Position numbers and translations under genes: made by a program
Shown here: positions 1 to 8,107 of the stretch, one piece after another
Layout: each line of letters opens with the position of its first letter
How positions within the stretch are numbered: the stretch's first letter is position 1
Assembly: GCA_910573755.1 (NCBI GenBank)
Contig: CAJTBO010000010.1
Coordinates: 86,304-150,303, forward strand
Reading direction: 5' to 3'
DNA: 64,000 nt
Origin: Lachnospiraceae bacterium
GTDB taxonomy: Bacteria; Bacillota; Clostridia; Lachnospirales; Lachnospiraceae
Notes under the pieces: generated by a model
What the model saw: only the letters and a program-made list of their open reading frames with translations
The model's database searches: none
Told to the model about the DNA's origin: nothing

Positions 1-605
1 GGATGTACATCCATTACTATTACAGCATTGAAAATGGTGCTGACGATGAGCAGGCATTCGATAAACGAATTGCCAGCCTTTGCAAAGAACTGTCAGAAGG
101 CAAATATGTTGAAAGCCATAAAAAGGCCTATGGCCAGTTCTTTGAAGTGAAGACAACCCCCAAGGGGGGACGTCAGGTTTATTATAAAGAAGATGCCATC
201 AAAGAGGCGCGTCGTTACTTTGGCTACTTTGCTTTGATTACCAATGAAAAAATGGATGCCTTTACAGCCTTGCACCTGTACAGGATGAAAGATGTTGTAG
301 AGAAAGCCTTTGGTAATCTGAAAGAACGACTTAATATGCGGAGGCTTCTGGTGTCATCTGAAAAAGGTCTTGATGGTAAAATCTTTACAGAGTTTGTTGC
401 ATTAATTCTGATATCTCATCTTGACCATAAGATGAAAAAATCAGATTTATATAAAAACTACACTCTGCATCAGTTGCTTGACGAGCTTGATGTGATTGAG
501 TGCTTTGAAGATGCAAACCATTCCTTAAGGATTGGAGAACTTCTCAATAAGCAGGCAAAAATATATGAGGCTCTCGGAGTGAAGGTACCAACCTCGTCAT
601 GTTAA
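1..605 (+). CDS. Transposase C-terminal part, IS4/IS1634-type DDE family (cut by window edge)
   Basis: The reading frame is open through the left edge and ends at a stop at 603-605, giving about 200 visible residues. They carry the C-terminal DDE transposase signature of IS4-like elements: a Y-x2-K-x3-E-x6-K pattern in the stretch around LHLYRMKDVVEKAFGNLK. The Glu there is the expected third catalytic acid; the usual Arg of the signature is Lys. The N-terminal catalytic Asp residues lie outside the window, so completeness cannot be judged. The assignment to IS1634 rather than a sister group is by general resemblance only. Confidence 0.75.
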   Translation, partial: MYIHYYYSIENGADDEQAFDKRIASLCKELSEGKYVESHKKAYGQFFEVKTTPKGGRQVYYKEDAIKEARRYFGYFALITNEKMDAFTALHLYRMKDVVEKAFGNLKERLNMRRLLVSSEKGLDGKIFTEFVALILISHLDHKMKKSDLYKNYTLHQLLDELDVIECFEDANHSLRIGELLNKQAKIYEALGVKVPTSSC

Positions 606-787
606 CTCCGAGAATCCAGGGTGTAAACAGACTTTGTGGGCCTGTTATATCAGAATGCCCGATATGCCGGGGCATTTTCAAAATCACAAAGATAATCTCA
701 GAGAGCAGGCCCGGTATAGAAAAAGAAATAAAACTCGCTTAATTGATACAAAGGGCAAAAACAGAATATTGGGGAAACCGCAGAAAT
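606..787. other. Transposase downstream region with hairpin
   Basis: No gene is seen here. A short hairpin (AATGCCC at 654-660 pairing with GGGCATT at 670-676, then TTC) could be the transposase terminator. GGGCCTG (near 638) and CAGGCCC (near 705) form a wider inverted repeat that might belong to the right end of the insertion sequence; the terminal repeats of the element cannot be confirmed from one end. Confidence 0.3.
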
Positions 788-828
788 AAAGGCATTTGGC
801 GATATTGGATACCGTCAGATGCCTTTTT
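788..828 (+). terminator. Possible intrinsic terminator
   Basis: AAAGGCAT (788-795) can pair with ATGCCTTT (819-826) and is followed by a short T run. The loop is long (about 23 nt), so this is a weak candidate. It would separate the insertion sequence from the TetR gene, which reads toward it. Confidence 0.35.
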
Positions 829-948
829 ATTGTTCATGAGTGTTGTGGCATAGGCAGGAGAATTGTTTGTGCATGAACCCTCCCCACAGAAATTTGAACC
901 CTCTGTTTCTAAAAATTTGCCCCCCCAAAGGCAAAATCAAAATGTTTA

Positions 949-1533
949 TCAGATTGGGGCATTGCATTCCACGAAGCCGTTTACACCGGCACATAGAAGC
1001 TGGTTTGATATTTTTATCATTTCTTCCAAGGGGATTTTTTTCCCATCCGCTACCCACTGGCTATACATTTCCACAGTAGAGGTCTGGATGAAATGCAGCA
1101 GGATATTTTGTTTTGGCGGCTCCAGAAGCTGGAGCCATGCGGAGTTTTTCCAAGTGGAATTCATCACATTGCTGATCATCCTGCTCCGGATATACCCATA
1201 ATTTCCGCTGCAGGTGATTTTTTCGTAGACAGACCCTTTTTCTGCGGAATAGAGAAAAAATTCACGGTTGATCTTATCCAGGTCTTCCGGTATCCGGTAG
1301 TTTTTGATTCGTTCCAGATATTCTTCTATCATTACCCCCTGCAGCTCGGCGAGCAGGTCGTCAAGGACGGAATAATACCGGTAAAAAGTTTTTTTATTGA
1401 TCCGCGCCCTTTCGCAGAGTTCTTTGACCGTAATCTTTTCATAATCCATTTCACAGATCATATCTTCAAATGTTTTCTGTATGGCGTCTATTGTTTTCTG
1501 TACCCTCAAATCTTCTGTGCCGTTGATCAGCAT
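949..1533 (-). CDS. TetR/AcrR family transcriptional regulator
   Basis: A 194-residue DNA-binding repressor of the TetR fold. The N-terminal helix-turn-helix is at about residues 30-60 (ITVKELCERARINKKTFYRYY region), followed by an all-helical, unassigned ligand domain. The start chosen is the second ATG of an ATG-AAA-ATG pair, because an AGGAGG lies 8 nt before it; an upstream in-frame ATG at 1584 has no comparable site. It is transcribed away from the truncated MATE gene at 1721, and a palindrome in the shared intergenic region is its likely operator. TetR regulators next to MATE pumps commonly repress them in response to a pump substrate; the ligand is unknown. Confidence 0.85.
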   Translation of the reverse strand: MLINGTEDLRVQKTIDAIQKTFEDMICEMDYEKITVKELCERARINKKTFYRYYSVLDDLLAELQGVMIEEYLERIKNYRIPEDLDKINREFFLYSAEKGSVYEKITCSGNYGYIRSRMISNVMNSTWKNSAWLQLLEPPKQNILLHFIQTSTVEMYSQWVADGKKIPLEEMIKISNQLLCAGVNGFVECNAPI

Positions 1534-1611
1534 TTTCATTACCTCCTTGGGATTTGTGCAACCTTTTTGCGGGAAGTGTGGCATAACTCACTTTATCAGA
1601 AAAAGCGTCCA

Positions 1612-1671
1612 TTGTTTTTGCTTCCCGATACGGATATAATAAACTGTACAGAGATAAGCAACTTGAGTTGC
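1612..1671 (+). promoter_or_regulatory. Promoter plus palindromic operator for the MATE/AKR transcript
   Basis: A sigma-A type promoter can be read as TTGTTT (1612-1617), a 17-nt spacer, and TATAAT (1635-1640). Just downstream, GCAACTTGAGTTGC (1658-1671) is a perfect inverted repeat with 6-bp arms and a 2-bp centre, sited where a bound repressor would block transcription. On the other strand TTGCTT and TTATAT, 16 nt apart, can serve as a divergent promoter for the TetR gene, so one operator could control both directions. The repressor-operator pairing is inferred from position. Confidence 0.55.
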
Positions 1672-1720
1672 ACAATATAAGAATATCACAGATAAATAAA
1701 AAAGTCAAGGAGGTCTATAT

Positions 1721-2119
1721 ATGGCAGAAAAAACAGTAACCGCGGAATTAAGCAGAAATGCCGGAGATGAAACCGCAGCGGAAAATGAGATGGGGACGCT
1801 TCCCATAGGAAAACTTTTAAGGAAGATGTCCCTGCCGTTGATCATCTCCATGCTTGTGCAGGTTTTGTATGGGCTTGTGGACAGTATGTATGTGGCAAGG
1901 CTTGGCGATTCTGCATTAACGGCAATCTCCCTTTGTATGCCCGTCCAGTATCTGGCTGTCGGCATTGGGATTGGGCTTGGTGTGGGCGTTAATTCCGTAT
2001 TGTCAAAAAAACTTGGAGAAGGGGATAAACAGGGGGTAAACCGTGCGGCGGGAAAGCGGATGGAAAGTGGTATATCAAACGCAGAAGGACAACATTCCTT
2101 ATTACTGATAAACGTGTGA
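1721..2119 (+). pseudogene. Truncated MATE family efflux transporter (N-terminal quarter only)
   Basis: The first ~108 codons encode a clear MATE (NorM/DinF-like) N-terminus: an acidic leader, the segment PLIISMLVQVLYGLVDSMYV and the conserved GLGVGVNSVLSKKLGEGD loop. Homology stops near position 2045. The frame then runs through about 24 unrelated codons to a stop at 2119. MATE proteins have about 450 residues and twelve membrane helices, so over three quarters is missing and no remainder is found nearby. A strong site (AAGTCAAGGAGG) precedes the start, so the fragment is probably still translated. The deletion brings the AKR cluster directly under the former pump promoter; no terminator is visible between them. 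Confidence 0.8.
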
Positions 2120-2149
2120 TGAATGAAAAAATTTAAGGAGGTATTTGGG

Positions 2150-3205
2150 ATGATGAAAAAAATCAGTATTTTCTTCCTGGCGCTTATTCTTATATTCAGT
2201 ATGGCCGGATGCGGTGCGGAAAGTGATCCACAGATGTCAGGACCGGCAGGCCATGTGGAATCGGAAACAGATACAGAACCGGCAGATATCACGGGGGCGG
2301 ATGAAACAGAACTTCCTTCTGATGCAGACACGGAGGATATAACAAATGATAAGGAACCGGCGGGGGAGGCCGGGGCATTTGACCTTGAGCAGGGTACAGT
2401 CCTTTTGAACAGCGGATATGAAATGCCGATCCTTGGTATCGGCTGTTTCAGGCTTTCACAGGAAGAGGCGGAAAACTCTGTCTATTGGGCACTCCGTGAC
2501 GGATACCGCCTGATCGACACGGCCCGGATATATGGAAATGAAGCCGGCGTTGGGCGTGGGATACAGAGGGCGATTGATGAAGGCTTTGTAACCAGGGAAG
2601 AAATCTTTGTAACGACCAAGATGTGGACAGATGATTACGATGACGGGGCAGCGGCAGTTGATGCATCCCTTGACAGGCTTGGACTTGATTATATCGACCT
2701 TATGATCCTCCACCACTCACAGCCGGAAAACGATGTGGAGGCATACCAGGCAATGGAACAGGCTGTTGCAGATGGGAAACTGAAATCCATCGGGCTGTCC
2801 AATTACTATGAGCCGGAGGACTTTGACCGTCTGGTGAATGCGACGACAATCGTCCCGGCACTGATCCAGAACGAAACGCATCCATACCATCAGAGTATGG
2901 AGATGAAGGAGCATATTGCCCAGTACGGGACGGTCATGGAATCCTGGTTCCCATTGGGCGGAAGGGGAAATACACAAACACTTTTTCATGATGAAACCAT
3001 CAGCAGCATAGCCGAAGCGCACGGCAAGACTTCCGCACAGGTTATCCTGCGCTGGCACCTGCAGGCGGGTAATATCGCAATCCCCGGATCAAGCAATGAG
3101 GCGCATATCCAGGAAAACTTTGAGATTTTTGATTTTGAATTATCGGAGGAAGAAATGCAGAGGATGACGGATATTGACAAGGACCAGAGATTTGCGGGTT
3201 ATTGA
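2150..3205 (+). CDS. Lipoprotein aldo/keto reductase
   Basis: A 351-residue protein with a lipoprotein signal (charged MMKK, hydrophobic core, lipobox SMAGC with Cys21), an acidic Glu/Asp/Thr-rich linker to about residue 80, and a complete aldo/keto reductase barrel to the end. The catalytic tetrad is intact: Asp123, Tyr128, Lys157 and His188. The barrel closely resembles the cytosolic reductase at 4829-5683, including the tail pattern IFDFELSEEEM. AAGGAGG at 2135-2141 lies 8 nt before the first of two adjacent ATGs, which fixes the start. An NAD(P)H-dependent enzyme anchored outside the membrane is odd, because the cofactor is cytosolic. Either another donor reduces it, the signal is not cleaved, or it acts in a different way. 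Confidence 0.85.
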   Translation: MMKKISIFFLALILIFSMAGCGAESDPQMSGPAGHVESETDTEPADITGADETELPSDADTEDITNDKEPAGEAGAFDLEQGTVLLNSGYEMPILGIGCFRLSQEEAENSVYWALRDGYRLIDTARIYGNEAGVGRGIQRAIDEGFVTREEIFVTTKMWTDDYDDGAAAVDASLDRLGLDYIDLMILHHSQPENDVEAYQAMEQAVADGKLKSIGLSNYYEPEDFDRLVNATTIVPALIQNETHPYHQSMEMKEHIAQYGTVMESWFPLGGRGNTQTLFHDETISSIAEAHGKTSAQVILRWHLQAGNIAIPGSSNEAHIQENFEIFDFELSEEEMQRMTDIDKDQRFAGY

Positions 3206-3218
3206 TAGAGGGGGCGGC

Positions 3219-4187
3219 ATGAAGACAAGATTATTAAGGGATATTGAAGTATCCGAGGTCGGCATGGGATGCATGGCGTTTTCCCACGGCTATGGGCAGA
3301 TACCGCCGGAGGAATACAGTGTGGAAGCGATCCGGAACGCCTGCCGGAACGGATGCACATTTTTTGATACCGCGGAAATCTACAGCCCGAACCTTTCCGG
3401 CATTGGGCATAATGAACGCATTGTGGGAAAAGCGCTGCATGGTGTAAGGGAACAGGTGGTGATTGCCACGAAGCTGTTCTTAAATGGATTTGAAGCGATT
3501 GGAAGGGGCTCTGTTTATAATGCAGTCCGCAGACATTTGGAAGGCTCGCTAAAGCGGCTTGGGACGGACTGGGTGGACATATATTATCTCCACAGAATGG
3601 GCGGCGTGTCCGTGGAGAAGATTGCGGAAGCTATGGGCAGGCTCATGGAGGATGGACTGATCCGTGGTTGGGGACTGTCGCAGGTAGATGTACCTGTTAT
3701 TAAAAAGGCGAACAGGGTGACGCCGCTCTCGGCAATCCAAAATATTTATTCCATGGTAGAGCGGGACGCGGAACAGTGTGTAATCCCTTACTGTCTGGAG
3801 AACAACATCGGCTTCGTCCCGTTTTCACCGATTGCCAGCGGGCTTCTTTCCGGGAAGATTACGGTGGACACACAATTTGAGAGGCATGATGATGTCAGAA
3901 ACTGGGTTCCGCAGCTTTCCAAAGCAAACATAGCGGGCAACCAGCCAATCATTGACCTTTTGAAAAAATATGCGGAGATGAAAAATGCGACCAGCGCACA
4001 GATTTCCCTGGCGTGGATGCTGCACAAATATCCAAATGTAGTCCCAATACCGGGTTCGAAAAATAAGGAGCGCATTGTTGAGAATCTGGATGCGTCCAAA
4101 GTGGAGCTGACAGACGAAGAGTTCCGCTCTCTGGAGGAAGCGCTGGATGGGTGCAGGGTATATGGCCACCGGGGATTTCACAGGTAG
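3219..4187 (+). CDS. Aldo/keto reductase (cytosolic, larger-loop subfamily)
   Basis: A 322-residue NAD(P)H-dependent carbonyl reductase with tetrad Asp50, Tyr55, Lys85 and His125. The motifs DTAEIY, ATKLF, YYLHR and the C-terminal VPIPGSKNKERIVENL cofactor loop are all present. It resembles the YajO/Tas-like or AKR11/13 type rather than its two neighbours of the 2,5-diketogluconate reductase type, so it is not a recent duplicate of them. It starts 13 nt after the lipoprotein AKR stop, behind a G-rich site (GAGGGGGC), and so is co-transcribed. The substrate is unknown. Confidence 0.88.
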   Translation: MKTRLLRDIEVSEVGMGCMAFSHGYGQIPPEEYSVEAIRNACRNGCTFFDTAEIYSPNLSGIGHNERIVGKALHGVREQVVIATKLFLNGFEAIGRGSVYNAVRRHLEGSLKRLGTDWVDIYYLHRMGGVSVEKIAEAMGRLMEDGLIRGWGLSQVDVPVIKKANRVTPLSAIQNIYSMVERDAEQCVIPYCLENNIGFVPFSPIASGLLSGKITVDTQFERHDDVRNWVPQLSKANIAGNQPIIDLLKKYAEMKNATSAQISLAWMLHKYPNVVPIPGSKNKERIVENLDASKVELTDEEFRSLEEALDGCRVYGHRGFHR

Positions 4188-4189
4188 CG

Positions 4190-4228
4190 GCCGACTGCGG
4201 CAGTTTTATAAAAACTGCCGCAGTCGGC
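4190..4228. other. Perfect 18-bp stem hairpin between AKR and flavodoxin genes
   Basis: An uninterrupted inverted repeat has 18-nt arms (GCCGACTGCGGCAGTTTT and its complement) and a 3-nt loop, directly after the AKR stop codon. No T tract follows on the plus strand, so it is not a canonical terminator. It may act as an mRNA stabiliser, a partial terminator or an attenuation element inside the cluster. Confidence 0.6.
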
Positions 4229-4277
4229 GGATAAGAAATTTTAGACAGGTAAGAAAATAAAAGATGGAGGTATTGCC

Positions 4278-4796
4278 ATGAAAAAAGTGTTGATCGCTTA
4301 TTTTTCCCACGAGGGAGAAGCCTATGTGGGAGGGAAAATTGTAAAATTGAAAATCGGAAATACAAGGGTTGCGGCACAGATGATCCATGGATTGACAGGC
4401 GGGGATGTATTCCGCATCGAAACGGAGAAACCATATCCGGATGACCATATGGAAACCGTAGAGCTGGCAAAATCCGAGCAGAATGCGAAAGCGCGCCCAG
4501 TATTGAAAGCGGATGCCCTGAAAATGGATGCCTATGATACTGTGATTCTAGGTTACCCAAACTGGTGGGGAACCTGCCCAATGGCTGTGTTCACGTTTTT
4601 GGAGGGGCATGATTTCTTTGGAAAGACAATCCTTCCTCTGTGTACCCACGAAGGCAGCGGCATGGGACGCAGCGAGGCAGATATCCAGGCAGCCTGTCCC
4701 GGCGCAAAGGTAGAAAAAGGGCTGGCGGTCACAGGAGGCAAGGTGGCACAGGCGGAGAATGATATTAGGAAATGGCTGGAGCGGTATGGATTTTAA
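4278..4796 (+). CDS. Flavodoxin (flavodoxin_4-like), cytosolic
   Basis: A 172-residue flavodoxin-fold electron carrier or quinone/nitro-reductase-like protein. It opens with the strand VLIAYFSHEG and has the second FMN-binding element GYPNWWG followed by PLCTHEGSG, typical of the flavodoxin_4 group. There is no signal sequence. The first phosphate loop is longer than in standard flavodoxins because of an insert (EAYVGGKIVKLKIGNT). The start is supported by GGAGG 7-8 nt upstream. It sits between AKR genes and is probably part of the same operon, downstream of the hairpin at 4190. A paralogue lies at 5823. Confidence 0.85.
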   Translation: MKKVLIAYFSHEGEAYVGGKIVKLKIGNTRVAAQMIHGLTGGDVFRIETEKPYPDDHMETVELAKSEQNAKARPVLKADALKMDAYDTVILGYPNWWGTCPMAVFTFLEGHDFFGKTILPLCTHEGSGMGRSEADIQAACPGAKVEKGLAVTGGKVAQAENDIRKWLERYGF

Positions 4797-4828
4797 TAGA
4801 TAGCAGATTAGGAATGGAGGAAATCAAA

Positions 4829-5683
4829 ATGAATCAGACTTATGTAACTTTAAATGATGGAAACAAAATCCCTCAATTTGGTCTTGGCGTATATATGATT
4901 CCGGGGGATGAAAACACGAAGGCGGCGTGTATGGAGGCTTTTCGCGCAGGCTACCGTCATATTGATACGGCCCATGCTTACCAGAATGAGCGTGGAGTTG
5001 GGGCTGCCATAAAAGAAAGCGGTATTCCCCGTGAAGAAATCTGGATTACCACAAAGCTCTGGCCCAGCGAGTATGGGGAGGGAAAGACGGTAGCAGCGAT
5101 TGACAAAATGCTTTCCCGGCTGGATACGGGGTATATTGACCTGCTTTTGCTTCATCAGCAGTTTGGGGATTATATCGGGGCGTGGAAAGATATGGAAAAA
5201 GCTGTTGCTGCAGGCAAGGTGCGATCCAGCGGTATCAGCAATTTTGAATCGGAGCGTCTGGAAGAACTGCTTGCTGCTGCAACAATTAAGCCTTCGGTGC
5301 TTCAGGTAGAGTGCCATCCGTATTATCAGCAGAATGAATTGAAAAAACGCATTGCATCCTGTGGCACGGTGATTGAAAGCTGGTATCCTATCGGGCATGG
5401 GGACAAGGGGCTTCTGAATGAGCCGGTGTTTACCGAACTTGCGGAAAAGTATGGGAAGAACAATGTACAGATCATCCTGCGCTGGCATATCCAGGAGGGA
5501 ACAATTGTATTCCCGAAGTCTACCAATCCGAAACATATTCAGGATAATATTGACATATTCGACTTTGAATTGACTGAGGGTGAAATGGAACGCATACGGG
5601 CTTTGGATAAAGGAGTGCGTTTCTTTAACATGAGCCTTGAAGAGCAGGAAGCCCATCTGAGTGCGTTTACGCCTGCGGATTAA
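4829..5683 (+). CDS. Aldo/keto reductase, 2,5-diketogluconate reductase type
   Basis: A 284-residue cytosolic aldo/keto reductase with tetrad Asp46, Tyr51, Lys76 and His109 and the usual C-terminal loop (PKSTNPKHIQDN). It is the soluble counterpart of the lipoprotein AKR at 2150; both share ESW(F/Y)P and an IFDFEL tail. An ATG at 4772 would overlap the flavodoxin stop, but GGAGG 7 nt before 4829 and the family-typical start (MNQTYVTLNDGNKIP) favour the start given. Small aldehyde or ketone reduction with NADPH is the family activity; the actual substrate is not known. Confidence 0.9.
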   Translation: MNQTYVTLNDGNKIPQFGLGVYMIPGDENTKAACMEAFRAGYRHIDTAHAYQNERGVGAAIKESGIPREEIWITTKLWPSEYGEGKTVAAIDKMLSRLDTGYIDLLLLHQQFGDYIGAWKDMEKAVAAGKVRSSGISNFESERLEELLAAATIKPSVLQVECHPYYQQNELKKRIASCGTVIESWYPIGHGDKGLLNEPVFTELAEKYGKNNVQIILRWHIQEGTIVFPKSTNPKHIQDNIDIFDFELTEGEMERIRALDKGVRFFNMSLEEQEAHLSAFTPAD

Positions 5684-5698
5684 AAAAGAGGTGATATC

Positions 5699-5822
5699 AT
5701 GGAATTAGAACGAATCAATATGCGGGACGAAAGCTATCAGGCTTCCGTCCAGGAAATCCACAGGTGTGGAAAACTTTGCTTTCATATCAATCAGACGGAA
5801 CCCCATTCTGAGGAAGGAAGAA
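5699..5822 (+). other. Unassigned leader reading frame before second flavodoxin
   Basis: An ATG at 5699 with GAGGTGATATC before it opens a frame beginning MELERINMRDESYQASVQE that runs out of frame into the flavodoxin and stops at 5917 with no recognisable domain. It may be the remnant of a gene whose body was lost, or an upstream peptide whose translation overlaps the flavodoxin start. I do not recognise it. Confidence 0.3.
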
Positions 5823-6377
5823 ATGGACACCGATTCCGACAGCAAAGCGGAAGGAAACTCTATTTTGGTGGCGTATTTTTCCCTTGCAGGGGAGCAGTAT
5901 GGGGTGGGCGTCATTGAGGAAGGCAATACCGCTGTTATTGCGAAAATGATTGCAGAGCAGACAGGGGCAGATGTATTTGAGATTGAAGCCGTAAATGCTT
6001 ACCCTGAAACATACGATGGACTGCTGGATGTTTCCCGGCAGGAAATGTCAGATAATGCCCGTCCTGAAATCGCTGGCATGGTGGATAATATGGAGGATTA
6101 CGATATTGTCTTTGTAGGTTATCCGAATTGGTGGAGCGATATGCCGATGATCGTCTACAATTTTTTGGAAAGCTATGATTTTTCCGACAAAACGGTAATT
6201 CCATTCTGTACGCATGGAGGCAGCGGATTGTCTGGCGCGGAAAGCACGATTGCGGACATTACGGGAGCCGAAATGATGGATGGCTTTGACATTGCCGGCG
6301 AGGCGGCGCAGAACCAGCGGGACAAAGCGGGCGAAGCAGTGACGGAATGGCTGCGGGAAGGTGGTTTTATTGAGTAA
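5823..6377 (+). CDS. Flavodoxin (flavodoxin_4-like), second copy
   Basis: A 184-residue flavodoxin-fold protein with ILVAYFSLAGEQYGVG as the phosphate-loop strand, GYPNWWSD as the second FMN element and PFCTHGGSG, all parallel to the copy at 4278. It begins with a polar acidic stretch (MDTDSDSKAEGNS) like the linkers behind lipoboxes in the neighbouring lipoproteins, yet no signal peptide precedes it in frame. It may derive from an exported flavodoxin that lost its signal. The start was chosen for GAGGAAGGA just upstream; a GTG at 5766 is an alternative. Its end overlaps the start of the next gene. Confidence 0.82.
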   Translation: MDTDSDSKAEGNSILVAYFSLAGEQYGVGVIEEGNTAVIAKMIAEQTGADVFEIEAVNAYPETYDGLLDVSRQEMSDNARPEIAGMVDNMEDYDIVFVGYPNWWSDMPMIVYNFLESYDFSDKTVIPFCTHGGSGLSGAESTIADITGAEMMDGFDIAGEAAQNQRDKAGEAVTEWLREGGFIE

Positions 6378-7371
6378 AAATAAGCAGGCAAAGAAATGCG
6401 GTATTTGTGTACTGATAATGTCTGCGATACTTTTGACATTTTCCGCCTGCGGCACTTCGGAAAAGAGGGATCAGAAGGAGCCGGTATCTGATACGGCAGG
6501 GTTTTCTGATGTGGAAAGCATTCATCAGGAAACTGCTGATGCGGAATCGGAAACGGAACAATTACAGTCCGATACAACAGAGATTAAGCTGACCTTTGGG
6601 AATGAAATTGTTTTTGCAATGATGGATAACAGTGAAACGACAAAAGCATTTTTAGAATTGCTTCCTCTGACGCTTTCCATGAACCGTTATGGAGATCGGG
6701 AATATTATGCTCCTGTCTCGGAACTGCCGGAAAACGGAGAGGATATTCCAGATTTTGAAAATGGGGACATTACTTATTTTATGTCAGGAAAATCCCCCGC
6801 TATTTTTTTCGGAAATGAAGGGAATTCCAGTCAGGGCGGTCTGATCCGTATGGGGAAGATTGCTTCGGATTTAAGTGTATTTGAGACAATGGAGGACAAT
6901 GTATCCGTGACGGTTGAAATCGCAGACAGGCAGGAAGGAGAAGTTATGCAGGAATATGATTTTTCTGTTTTTGATAATGTGGAACTGATCGGAGTGGATC
7001 TGTCTGCCATGAGCAGGGAGCAGGTGGAAGTCCTCTACCAACAGGCGAGGTATTGCCAGGCAATGACCGATGCGGATATTGATACCATGCGGGAACTTGT
7101 GCCGGAGGACATGACCTTTACGCATATGAGTGGCAGACAGCAGACGCGGGAAGAATATTTTGCGGATGTGGAGGATGGCAGTCTCCGGTATTTTACGATT
7201 GGCATTGATTCCCCGGTGGTGGAAGTAGACGGATATACTGCCTCTGTCACGTATACTTCGGTATTGAATGCCAATGCTTATGGTGCAAGGGGAACTTACC
7301 GCATGACTGGAACACACTGGTTCGAAAAATGGCAGGACAAATGGTTTCTCAGTAACGCACCTGACGAATAG
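6370..7371 (+). CDS. Lipoprotein with cyclophilin-like and NTF2-like domains
   Basis: A 333-residue lipoprotein with lipobox FSAC (Cys27) and an acidic linker to about residue 70. A cyclophilin-like fold domain follows, with hallmark (I/M)MDNSETTKAFLELLPLTL and a later GGLIRMGKI strand. The last ~115 residues look like an NTF2/SnoaL-type cone domain (ARYCQAMTDADIDTMRELVPEDMTF to GTHWFEKWQDKWFLSNA). I propose a TTG start at 6370, 6 nt after AAGGTGG; GTG 6361 is the alternative. It overlaps the flavodoxin end by 8 nt, which suggests coupled translation. Such cyclophilin-like domains often neighbour flavodoxins, but the reaction is not established. Location: outer face of the membrane. Confidence 0.75.
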   Translation: MSKNKQAKKCGICVLIMSAILLTFSACGTSEKRDQKEPVSDTAGFSDVESIHQETADAESETEQLQSDTTEIKLTFGNEIVFAMMDNSETTKAFLELLPLTLSMNRYGDREYYAPVSELPENGEDIPDFENGDITYFMSGKSPAIFFGNEGNSSQGGLIRMGKIASDLSVFETMEDNVSVTVEIADRQEGEVMQEYDFSVFDNVELIGVDLSAMSREQVEVLYQQARYCQAMTDADIDTMRELVPEDMTFTHMSGRQQTREEYFADVEDGSLRYFTIGIDSPVVEVDGYTASVTYTSVLNANAYGARGTYRMTGTHWFEKWQDKWFLSNAPDE

Positions 7372-7381
7372 GAGGTGCAGT

Positions 7382-8107
7382 ATGAGCTTACCGAAAACGA
7401 CCGATAAGAAGGAAGTATATTTTAAGAAAAGAAAACAGGCTGTGTGTATGCTGGCGGATGTAGGCATGACGGGCTTGATTCCCCTGCTTATGGCTTATTC
7501 CCTGATTGGGGAGGCTGTGCATGAATGGATGGGTATTTTCATGTTCCTGCTTTTTATCCTGCACCATGTATTAAATTTTTCGTGGTACAGAAATCTGTTT
7601 CGGGGGCATTATTCCGTTTCCCGCATATTGAAGACGATATCCGCTCTGTTTTTGATCCCGGTTATGCTGGCTTTGCCGGTCAGTGGGATCATGATGTCCC
7701 GTCATATATTTCCGGGTTTGGGCAGCAGTTTATCTCTTGTGCGGACAGTGCATCTTTTCGCCTCCTATTGGGGATTTGTACTTATGTCGCTGCATATAGG
7801 GCTTCACTGGAGGATGGCTGTCGGTATGACAGGAAACTTATGTGGCAGGAAGAAAATAGGCAGGACTGGTATTCTCCTGCTTCGTATTGCGTTTCGGCTT
7901 ATAGCACTGTATGGAGTTTATGCGTTTGTCCGCAGACAAATTGGCTCTTATATGTTTCTTCAAAACCAGTTTGTCTTTTTTGATTTTGGGGAACCCCGCA
8001 TTTTCTTTTTTATGGATTATCTTGCGGTGATGTGTTTGTTTGCGGTATGCGGGTATTATGCCGTAGGTGGGGCAGCACTGCTGGAGAAAAGGAGAAAAAG
8101 GGCATGA
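7382..8107 (+). CDS. DUF4405 membrane protein (cytochrome b-like, six helices)
   Basis: A 241-residue membrane protein with six predicted helices, starting at about residues 20, 43, 77, 112, 160 and 203. Histidines lie within or at the ends of helices (HEWMG, ILHHVLNF, VRTVHLF, SLHIGLHW), as expected for the DUF4405/flavinylation-associated cytochrome family, which is thought to bind haem and pass electrons across the membrane. It starts 10 nt after the lipoprotein gene behind AGGAGG and overlaps the next gene by 4 nt. In this cluster it is the only obvious route for electrons between cytosolic flavodoxin/AKR partners and the exported lipoproteins. That role is inference. Confidence 0.75.
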   Translation: MSLPKTTDKKEVYFKKRKQAVCMLADVGMTGLIPLLMAYSLIGEAVHEWMGIFMFLLFILHHVLNFSWYRNLFRGHYSVSRILKTISALFLIPVMLALPVSGIMMSRHIFPGLGSSLSLVRTVHLFASYWGFVLMSLHIGLHWRMAVGMTGNLCGRKKIGRTGILLLRIAFRLIALYGVYAFVRRQIGSYMFLQNQFVFFDFGEPRIFFFMDYLAVMCLFAVCGYYAVGGAALLEKRRKRA

